Shown: piece by piece, positions 56,915-64,000 of the stretch
Layout of the letters: each line of letters begins with the position of its first letter
Numbering within the stretch: the first letter of the stretch is position 1
From: Odiellus spinosus
Lineage: Eukaryota > Arthropoda > Arachnida > Opiliones > Phalangiidae
Direction of reading: 5' to 3'
NCBI GenBank assembly: GCA_963920705.1
Contig: OY987228.1
Coordinates: 1,178,001 to 1,242,000 of the forward strand
Length of the DNA stretch: 64,000 nucleotides
Translations under genes and position numbers: made by a program
Notes under the pieces: generated by a model
Seen by the model: the letters and a program-made list of their open reading frames with translations, nothing else
Databases searched by the model: none
Told to the model about the DNA's origin: nothing

Positions 56915-57171
56915 TGAAAAACATAACCATGAACTTTGACATAAACAAACAGATAAATAATAAGGGTCAAAGATCACCTCCACTAGATGGAGCCTCACTT
57001 ATACTATAATGTGACCGATGACGTCATCATGTAGGTGAACTCACTCTCTCAATCTTTAGCTAACTCAGTTCTGTACGAATTTTGGTTTACAGCAGTTACT
57101 TTATTAATTTAATTAAAGTTATTATTAATGTTAAAAATATAGTTTATTTTTATTGTTTGACACCTCTAACA
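56915..57171 (+). mobile_element. 5' LTR of Copia element 2
   Basis: 257 bp from TGAAAAACATAACC to CTCTAACA. It matches 60208-60467 with about ten differences. It contains gatgacgtcatcat (57017-57030), a CRE-type palindrome, and is preceded by the target duplication AAACT (56910-56914). Confidence 0.93.
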
Positions 57172-57253
57172 AGTAGTAGCAGAGCGTGGTTGTACGGGTT
57201 TCAAGTTTAATTAATAATTAAAGTAAAGTAATAACGTATTTATCAATTGGAAA

Positions 57254-57795
57254 ATGGAGCCAAGGCTTAACTCGACAATGCACGTTTTTGGAATCTGAAA
57301 CTTACGGACACGCTGAAACCTGTGGTGAAAACAACATTAACTGGAATCAAAATCAGGTATCTAAACTAACTTTAGATAATTATCGGAGCTGGCGTTTCGA
57401 AATGGAAATGGTATTGAAAGACAGAGGCTTGTGGGAAATAGTTGATGGTACAGAATCCCCTCCAGCGGCTGAAGCTACGGGAGATTTTAAACAAAAATAT
57501 AAACATAGAGTAGCCAAGGCTTATTTAAGCATAGCTTTGGGATTGTCTGAAGATTTACGTAGCCTTATTGAGGGACAAACAACGGCTGAAAGATGCGTTT
57601 GAACCTGTTTCTAGAGCAAGAATTGGCCAGTTAAGGAAATAATTTTATAATATTGAATATCAAGGGAATGAAGGAATGCCTTCTTTTATCGGAAGATTAT
57701 TTTACGACAAGAGACAATTAATCGAAGCCGGTGAAATAGTAACAGATAAAGATATGTCATATCAATTGATAGGATCTCTTCCCGAGCTACGGAAT
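57254..57795 (+). pseudogene. Copia element 2: gag
   Basis: From ATG 57254, with a frame shift near 57290, the frame continues as NWNQNQVSKLTLDNYRSW, then VLKDRGLWEIVDGTE and KAYLSIALGLSEDLRSLI, all Copia gag features. A stop at 57600 and further shifts follow (MPSFIGRLFYDKRQLIEAG). The gag reading ends at 57795 in SYQLIGSLP and jumps straight into integrase C-terminal sequence, so about 1.5-2 kb typical of the family is missing. Structural capsid role only; the copy is dead. Confidence 0.85.
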
Positions 57796-58430
57796 TGAAG
57801 AATCGCTCTAAACACGCCAAATTAGAAGAAAAAGTTCCATTAGAGGTCTGGCAAGGAAAGAAACCAAGTGCCAGACATTTACGACGTATAGGGTGTTTAG
57901 CGTTTCAATATATACCTCGTAAAAAGCAAAATAGCAAATTTCACAGAAGGGCGAAACCAGGCATTCTAGTAGGATATGCGAAAAATACCCGAGGATATAG
58001 AGTATGGTTTCCAGAAGACCATAAGGTCATTGAATCGAAACACGTTACTTTTATCGAAGACAAATTGGGCGTCGATCACATTAAAGAAGCAAAACAAGAT
58101 AAAAGTATAGGTTTTTCTTCGACAGATGATATAGAAGAAGCAGACTCGGTTTCTGAACAACAATCGGAAACGGAAGACGAAATAAAACATGAAGTCCCAG
58201 AAAACAACGAGAATAATGAAGAATTCGAGACTGAAAGTAGCTTACCTGATGAAACATCAAAACCCACAGAAGAGATAGATCTACCGGATCTAAACAAGAT
58301 GAAATCCAGGAAGTTCAACCAAATTCAATATTGCCACAGGGTTTACCAGCGGATGGACAAGAGAAGTTAGAACTCGTAAAAAGGGAAAATCCGCTGGAAA
58401 TAAAGATATTTATTATAAAGACCCAGATGG
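57795..58430 (+). pseudogene. Copia element 2: integrase C-terminus and linker
   Basis: A frame of about 190 codons opens with LEEKVPLEVWQGKKPSARHL, then IGCLAFQYIPRKK, KPGILVGYAKNTRGYRVW and VIESKHVTFIED. These are the usual Copia motifs after the integrase core (P.E.W.G.KP...LR.FGC..Y...R.K...K...G..VGY....GYR.W......V..S..V.F.E). An acidic linker rich in E, D and S follows to 58370. The catalytic DDE part is deleted. Confidence 0.88.
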
Positions 58431-58579
58431 ACATCCACTTCGATCTCCGGTCGATGTAACGAGGTGCAATAGAAAGAAGGGTTTAGCGCTAGATATAAAC
58501 ATCTTCGATTTTTCAAACAAGACCGAAGAAAAACCAAATGCATCAACTTTAATAGCTGACGTCACGGTAGACGATTGTT

Positions 58580-59480
58580 CAGAAGTTTTGAGTCTTATTG
58601 TACTGAAATAATAGTCCCAAAGGACTATCAGGACGCTATGAATTCCCCGCAACAGAAAGAATGGCAATTAGCCATGGACCGGGAGATGAAAACCTGGGAA
58701 GAACAGGAAGTAACAAAGATAGTCCAAATTCCCAAGAAGCGAATAATTGGATGTCGTTGGGTGTATGCCCTCAAAAAGGATCATACTGGGAAGATTCTGA
58801 GATATAAAGCCAGAATATTAGCTCAAGGGTTTGGACAAACGGAAGAAAAAGATTATGAAGATGCTTTCGCACCAGTTATAAACTTTTCTTTGATCAGACT
58901 TTTAATATCTATATTCGTTATGGGCCTTGGATGGGTACATGGTCATGGGGACGTTACTAATGCGTACCTGTATGGACATTTGGAAGAAGATGTGTATATA
59001 AAACAAGTACCTTGCTAAGAAGCACAAGATTCATCCAAATATTGCTTACAATTACAAAAAGCACTTTACGAACTACCCCAAAGTGGGAGACAATGGTACC
59101 TGGAATTGGACAAAAGTTTTAAAGAGTTGGGATTCTCCAAATTAAAAGGGACTAACTGCATTTAATACATACCGTTTAAAGTAATAATCTTGGTATATGT
59201 CCACGATCTGGTAGTGCTGGCTAAAACCAACGATTTACTTCAAGACACGTTCAGTACTATCGCAACGAAATACGATCTCAAACTACTGGGACCCATCAAG
59301 AAACTATTAGGAGTTATGTTCGAATTTAGAAAAGATAATACTTTAAAACTTCAACAAACGTCGTATATAGAGAAAATAGGAAAGAAATTCGGTATATACA
59401 CAGAACCAGTCAGTCTCAATTATACCGAGCGCCATATTAACACGAAGAGATTGTCCGGTAACCAAAGAAGATCAGGAGGA
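58580..59480 (+). pseudogene. Copia element 2: reverse transcriptase
   Basis: Reading frames give PQQKEWQLAMDREMKTW, IIGCRWVYALKKDHTG, YKARILAQGFGQ, DYEDAFAPV and GDVTNAYLYGHLEEDVYI, the first half of a Copia RT with the conserved Asp in DVTNAYL. After a stop at 59016 it continues with KALYELPQSGRQWY. The catalytic box, normally YVDD, is YVHD here (VYVHDLVVLA near 59190), so one essential Asp is lost. Then KYDLKLLGPIKKLLGV and similar thumb motifs follow. RT copies element RNA into cDNA; this one cannot. Confidence 0.9.
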
Positions 59481-59481
59481 A

Positions 59482-60160
59482 GTGAAGAATATCCCATATA
59501 GGGCTCTCGTTGGAAGTTTACTGTACCTCGCACAGCGAACCCGTCCTGATATACTTTTCGCAGTAAAAACGTTTTCACAATTTAAAAGTAACCCTGGATA
59601 TACTCATTGGACTCGATTATGTCAGTTAACTAGATACGTGATGTCGACCGCAAATTATGGACTAATTTATAGACAAAATGAAGATCTTCGTATGATCATA
59701 TACAGTGACAGAGACTGGGGAAGCGATAAGATACAAGACGTTCCCACTGCGGATACGTTACATATATGGGCTCGACTACAGTAACGTGGCGTTCTATGAA
59801 ACAAAAATCAGTTGCGCTCTCAACAACGGAAGCAGAGTCTGTCGGCCTAACAGAAAAAATTAAACATCTTTTATGGTTATAACCAATTTTAGATGAACTG
59901 AAATTCTTTGATGTAAAATTAGAAAAACCCTTAGCATTATGTAATAATCAATCCGCTACCGCCTTATCAAGAAATAGTATTGAAAATCAACGGATTAAAC
60001 ATATAGATTTACGTTTTCATTTCAATCGTGAGAATTTAGAAAGAAAGGAATTTAATTTTCAATATGTTCGGTCTTATGATAAAGTTGCGGATATCTTAAC
60101 CAAAATTTTATGTAAAAATAGTTTCTTTAATTGTGTGAAACTGTTACAACTAGAAAACTA
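59482..60160 (+). pseudogene. Copia element 2: RNase H region
   Basis: It reads YRALVGSLLYLAQRTRPDIL, FAVKTFSQF, then a degraded YSDRDWGSDK in place of YSDADWGSD. From 59784 on the frame is broken by stops, but words such as WRSMKQKSVALSTTEAES and SIENQRIKHIDLRFHF are visible in shifted frames, ending at 60160. It is the usual end of Copia pol just ahead of the purine tract. Confidence 0.85.
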
Positions 60161-60207
60161 ACATATTCCGTAGTATATTTATTCAATATTTATGTAAAAG
60201 AGGGGAG

Positions 60208-60467
60208 TGAAAAACATAACTATGAACTTTGACATAAACAAACAGATAAATAATAAGGGTCAAAGATCATCTCCACTAGATGGAGCCTCACTTATACTAG
60301 CATGTGACCAATGACGTCATCATGTAGGTGAACTCACTCTCACTCAATCTTTAGCCAACTCAGTTCTGTACGAATTTTGGTTTACAGCAGTTACTTTATT
60401 AATTTAATTTAAAGTTATTATTAATGTTAAAAATATGGTTTATTTTTATTGTTTGACACCTCTAAGA
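60208..60467 (+). mobile_element. 3' LTR of Copia element 2
   Basis: 260 bp; ends CTCTAAGA (one base changed from CTCTAACA). About ten substitutions and small indels relative to the 5' LTR show that the insertion is not recent. Confidence 0.93.
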
Positions 60468-61092
60468 AAACTCACCCTCCGTAGGATGAAAGAGGGAGAA
60501 GACGTCCGGAACCACGTAAAAGAGTTTTTCGATGCCGTAGACAAGTTGGCTGACATGGGACTAAAAGTAAACAACGATCTACTGGCCATAATGTTGTTAT
60601 ACAGTTTACCACAGTCGTACGAAAATTTCCGGTGCGCTATTGAGTCAGTAGACACGTTACCTGACCCAGAAGCTCTGGAGGAATCAGAAGCCATAAAGTC
60701 GAAAGAAGAGGCGCCAATTCAAAATGCGATGATGGGAAGTAACCAGTTTTCCCGACGAAGAACAGAGAGAGGCAGAGGAAGAAGCTTACGTGGACGGGGA
60801 AGCATGCCTTTTCAGTATAAGTGTCATGGATGCCAGAAACCCGGCCACAAGGTAGGAAATTGTCCGGAAAGAGAAAATGGATCGGCGAATCGAATTAAGA
60901 AAGAAAACGCTTATGCCCTGGGAGAGAACGTAGAAGAATTCGCTTTTCATCTAAAAACCAGTCAAGATTCCTGGTGTTTAGACAGCGGAGCCACCTCCCA
61001 TATGATTTTGAAGAGAGACGGTCTAATACTTACGAAGAAACCAAGAAATCTCTGAACTTGGCCACCACCGAGTCCACGAAGATAGAAGGCGT
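60468..61092 (+). pseudogene. Copia element 1: gag C-terminus and protease start
   Basis: It resumes the gag interrupted at 56909: KEGEDVRNHVKEFFDAVDKL, AIMLLYSLPQSYENF, an arginine/glycine-rich stretch, then the zinc knuckle CHGCQKPGHKVGNC (CX2CX4HX4C), then the aspartic protease site CLDSGATSHM. A frame shift near 61010 leads to YEETKKSLNLATTE and IEGV, where a solo LTR interrupts. Gag packages RNA and the protease processes the polyprotein. Confidence 0.88.
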
Positions 61093-61554
61093 TGACGTAA
61101 ATCGGAATTTACTATTTAGTTTTATTTTATTTTTGTGTTTTTTTTGTACTTTACTGATTTTCTGTATTTTTGGAAGAGAGCTCTGCTATATAGGTCCATA
61201 AGCGTTTTCGAATACCCATCCTCGCTTCTGACCCGCCTCCTGTCAATCACGGACACACCTGCGTTGGCGAGCCCAAGATGGAAAATTTCCGATGGCAACG
61301 TGGGCTATAGCTAAAGGAAATTGAGTGACTATGCACGGGGGGGCTTGCGAATATCAGAAGCGAGGGGGCTAAAAAGACACGTTTTTGGACCGAAAATATA
61401 GCAAGAGCAGCTGAGATTTGTATCGGAAGGAGAAGAGGTAGTTTTTACGCGAAGACGTTGAAATTTTCTTTTTTTGAATTAAAATCGTTGTTTCTTTATT
61501 AGAACAAGTAGTAATCATTGAGTTTCGAGGGCTACTTAAATTTAATCTGCGACA
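61093..61554 (+). mobile_element. Solo LTR 1, inserted in Copia element 1
   Basis: 462 bp starting TGACGT and ending CGACA, with a perfect 5-bp target duplication GGCGT (61088-61092, 61555-61559). It contains a TATA-like ctatatagg near 61186. The host frame is IEGV before and continues VKIAATNGNTDRILR after it. The LTR family is unknown; no internal region was seen in the window. Confidence 0.8.
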
Positions 61555-61559
61555 GGCGT

Positions 61560-62304
61560 CGGCGTAGTAAAGATAGCGGCAACGAATGGTAACACTGATA
61601 GAATCTTACGCCTAGAACGAGCCCTCCATCTTCCTGATTTGCGGACTAATCTCTTGTCTGTTTCAAAGATGACAGATAAAGGACACGAAGTGTTATTCAA
61701 GAAATCAAACGCCTGGATTAAAAAGGGAACTGGGGAAGTAACTGCCGTGGCAGAATGAATTGGAGACCTTTATTTCCAGAGAAGATCTGAAGAAATGGTC
61801 CATGCAGCACAAACGGAAATAAGGCTAGAAGTAACCTGGAGTACTGGCACTTCCTTCTTGGTCACTTAAACGAAAGAAGTGTAAAGGACATGGCTAGAAA
61901 ACAGTTGGCTTCAGGAATTGACATTGAAAAAGATTGAAGCTTGGGGACCTGTCAAATCTGCCTAAAAGGATAGCAATCTAAAACATCGTTCCCGAAATCT
62001 GAAGAAAAGCGTTCCTCGCATGTCCTGGAAATCATTCACTCTTACGTACGCGGTCCGATGAGAGTCGCCTCGATGAATGTGGCAAAGTACATCGTAGTCT
62101 TCACCGATGACTATTCCCGGTGGAGTGAGGTCTACTTCATAAAATACAAGAGCCAAGTCTTGAACGTTTTTAAAGACTTTAAGCAACGAGTTGAGCTGAC
62201 TACCGGGAGAAAAATCAAGGTTCTACAGTCAGACAATGGAACAGAATACTTCAATAATGAAGTTGATAAATTCTTGCAAGAGGTCGGAATAACGAGAAGG
62301 TTAA
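61560..62304 (+). pseudogene. Copia element 1: protease end, GAG-pre-integrase and integrase core
   Basis: It reads DRILRLERALHLPDLRTNLL, SVSKMTDKGHEVLF; then, in other frames, HFLLGHLNERSVKDMARKQL (the pre-integrase His motif), TCQICLKG, and the integrase core with IVVFTDDYSRWSEVYF (first Asp) and VLQSDNGTEYFNNE (second Asp). Stops occur at about 61756 and 61868. The reading is cut after GITRRL by solo LTR 2. Confidence 0.88.
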
Positions 62305-62825
62305 TGTAACAGTCTGATCACGCTTCTTCTTTATTCTGTCGTCTGCTCAAAAACACTTCATATATATTTTTTCATACATCATTGTTGAATATTTTCATAC
62401 ATCATTGTTGAATATTTTCTTATGTCCTGTCAAGGTCAAGATAAGTTTTTCTCTCGAGCATTATAATTTTTTAGAGGGGGATAAAAGCTCTCCCCGCCCG
62501 ACGATAAGAGTCAGTTCCTCTCTCTTCCCTCGGACGGGACGGTTAGTTTTTGTTTATTCTCCAATTGATTGTCGTAGCGCGTCGGGAAAATTACTGACTG
62601 TCCATTATTATCGTATCAAACAACTTTAAATATAGATAAATTGGTAAATAAATCTTTTTTCGAATATTAAATCAAATTGTTGTCTTTATTCTAAAATTTC
62701 CGGTGAATTTTAATTCTTCGGCACGTAACGATCCTTATTTTCAGTTTAAATTTAATTTTCTTTTTTTTTGTGTTAACGGTTCCCCAATTGGCCTTATTGT
62801 TAGCTTTTTCATTTAGTCCGTTACA
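62305..62825 (+). mobile_element. Solo LTR 2, inserted in the integrase of Copia element 1
   Basis: 521 bp with inverted termini TGTAAC...GTTACA. A gggataaaagc TATA-like box and cagttcc initiator-like word lie near 62478-62516, and AATAAATC near 62647. The host frame is GITRRL before and IPQTPEQNGISER after it. The flanks ggttaa and taaaac do not give a clean duplication, so it may have mutated. A short direct repeat (ttcatacatcattgttgaat) is at 62369-62416. Confidence 0.7.
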
Positions 62826-63142
62826 TAAAACAATCCCGCAGACACCGGAACAAAATGGAATATCCGAAAGAAAAAATAGAACCCTCCTGGACATGGCCCG
62901 ATGTATGATGTTACATGCGCAACTTCCACCATCTTTCTGGGCAGAAGCCGTGGCTACGGCGAACTGTATTCGAAACCGATGGAGAAATACCATTTACCAG
63001 AAGGACAGGCAGGAAACCATCCCTACACCATTTGAAAATTTTCGGTGACAAAGTTCTAATGTTGGACGAAAACAGGAAGAAAGGAAAGTTCGAGGCCAGA
63101 AGCAAGGAATGCATTTTTATTGGGTATTCGCAAGAGTCTAAA
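62826..63142 (+). pseudogene. Copia element 1: end of integrase core
   Basis: The frame TIPQTPEQNGISERKNRTLL carries the catalytic Glu (SERKNR). Then MARCMMLHAQLPPSFWAEAV, a frame shift, and HHLKIFGDKVLMLDENRKKG, ECIFIGYSQESKA follow. The reading is interrupted at 63143 by a MITE. Confidence 0.88.
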
Positions 63143-63404
63143 GCCCCGTTTTCAAAAGAGATTTTTTGCGATAAAAATCCACCTTTTTCTTCAAAAAAAA
63201 GCTTAATAAATCGAAGCTTAGACTTTTCGTTGTTTTCAAATAAGATTCGAATCTCGGCTTTCCTTTTCAACGAGCTTTTTTTTACCCGGAGAAGCGGATA
63301 TCTAAATGAGTTTGATATTTAATTTTTTTTGCATTCGAAGCTCGGCAGCAATCGATAAAAAAAGCGAAAGCAAAAGCTTGAAAAATCTTATTTGAAAACG
63401 GGGC
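63143..63404. mobile_element. 262-bp MITE in Copia element 1
   Basis: 14-bp inverted ends GCCCCGTTTTCAAA and TTTGAAAACGGGGC. The flanks are tctaaa and ttaaag, so a 5-bp (YTAAA) duplication with one change is likely. The host frame joins across it as SQESKA|YRVW. The frames 63,1xx in either strand over it are not genes. Confidence 0.8.
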
Positions 63405-63490
63405 TTAAAGCTTACCGAGTATGGGTTCCGTCCGAAAAGAAAATTTTCCCAAGTCGTAATGTCAAGTTTCTACGGTGGTAAAGAGGGAGA
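63405..63490 (+). pseudogene. Copia element 1: last integrase fragment
   Basis: It reads KAYRVWVPSEKKIFPSRNV, KFLRW, stop. The element then ends abruptly; reverse transcriptase, RNase H and the 3' LTR are absent from the window. Confidence 0.8.
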
Positions 63491-63512
63491 TCTAATATTT
63501 GTTTATATTTCA

Positions 63513-63545
63513 ACTAGCTGAAAGCCCGCCCTACGGGCGGGTTTC
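63513..63545. other. Hairpin with CCCGCCC/GGGCGGG stem
   Basis: actagctgaaagCCCGCCC tac GGGCGGGtttcatcc. The stem is 7 bp with a 3-base loop. Words of the type CTAGCTGAAxCCCG occur at the ends of dispersed insect repeats, so it may mark a repeat terminus; uncertain. Confidence 0.5.
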
Positions 63546-63669
63546 ATCCACTTGCTTCGGGCCTAATGAAATTGTATTAAAATGTGAGTTTCCACGCGCC
63601 TGCCATATGAAAAGAGGTGAAAAGGATCCTCCGTGGAAGTGGTGTTTATATTTGTAACGATACCAAATC

Positions 63670-63839
63670 GAAGATTTAATTTTTCACTTAATTCTAATTT
63701 TAAGAAGATTTAATTTTTCACTTAATTCTAATTTTAAGAAGATTTAATTTTTCACTTAATTCTAATTTTAAGAAGATTTAATTTTTCACTTAATTCTAAT
63801 TTTAAGAAGATTTAATTTTTCACTTAATTCAAATTTTTA
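63670..63839 (+). repeat. 34-bp tandem repeat, 5 units
   Basis: The unit gaagatttaatttttcactt then aattctaattttaa is perfect in four units; the fifth decays at its end. Confidence 0.95.
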
Positions 63840-63884
63840 TTTTCGTCTTTTTAAGGGCGGTCCTCTTCCTTTCCACCTTTTTTT

Positions 63885-64000
63885 CGGCGGCCATCTTGCT
63901 TTTCATGCGGCCATCTTACTTTTCATCTTTTTTTTCATGGGGCCATCTTACTTTTCATCTTTTTTCATGCGGCCATCTTACTTTTCATCTTTTTTCATGC
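63885..64000 (+). repeat. ~30-bp tandem repeat running off the window
   Basis: The unit gcggccatcttacttttcat then ctttttttcat recurs about four times with length changes in the T run. The window ends inside it. Confidence 0.9.

Larger units (their letters stand above)
56915..60467 (+). mobile_element. Copia element 2, nested in Copia element 1
   Basis: A 3,553-bp element with two LTRs (257 and 260 bp), a purine tract (aaaagaggggag, 60196-60207) and a perfect 5-bp target duplication AAACT (56910-56914 and 60468-60472). The interior lacks the gag zinc knuckle, protease and integrase core, and the remaining frames are broken. It was inserted into the gag gene of element 1. Confidence 0.93.

Overview
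The window is eukaryotic, non-coding-rich and AT-rich. It is most likely from an insect or another arthropod: short (TTAGG)n-type runs lie in ordinary DNA (about 7075-7165, 8744-8769, 18059-18085, 48900-48925), and it holds Ty3/Gypsy and Copia retrotransposons, mariner-like elements carrying the insect TACAGGGTGTT terminal repeat, a THAP-type transposase relic and many MITEs. The order cannot be told from the sequence. No tRNA, rRNA or intact multi-exon host gene was recognised.

Layout. 1-2294: decayed Gypsy integrase (minus strand), then a decayed mariner-like element ending at 2289. 2295-24533: one giant inverted repeat with 11.0-kb arms (2295-13314 and 13515-24533) and a 200-bp unique spacer. 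A mariner-like element with its own ~540-bp fold-back arms (12777-14051) sits on the axis. Each arm carries, from outside to inside: a dispersed repeat (repeat A), a 336-bp MITE with a perfect 7-bp target duplication, a spliced-looking terminal exon of an unidentified membrane protein (frameshifted in the right arm only), two minisatellite fold-back pairs, a ~350-bp MITE-like element, and two adjacent small ORFs encoding paralogous membrane proteins. 24534-29412: minisatellite D and a full copy of repeat A. 29926-34159: a near-perfect 2,117-bp tandem duplication. 34160-35145: relic of a THAP-domain transposon. 38347-40330: 5'-truncated Gypsy element with a 511-codon open integrase. 40331-43890: inverted repeat A fragment, another Gypsy relic, two palindromic MITEs and repeat C. 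45485-48480: a three-level nest (repeat B, then repeat C, then a 2.29-kb fold-back element). 48720-51720: minisatellites, a variant repeat A and a Gypsy GPY/F relic. 52862-56142: a third long repeat A copy. 56196-63480: a Copia element interrupted by a second Copia element, two probable solo LTRs and a MITE. 63510-64000: a hairpin and two tandem arrays.

Three things stand out. First, the giant palindrome is nearly identical between arms yet has real differences, and mariner copies of one general type lie at its axis and its left edge. Second, two adjacent small ORFs (92 and 119 codons) share an ungapped VPI-containing core and look like a tandem gene pair, present once per arm. Third, repeat A behaves like a family of structured non-coding transcription units: a TATA box, two hairpins presenting a GAGACGTCC core, and a 3' stem-loop with a compensatory base change that runs into a consensus 5' splice site (AG|GTAARAAG).

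All calls come from reading the sequence. No database search or folding program was run, and coordinates of decayed repeats are approximate to about 10-30 bases unless stated as exact.
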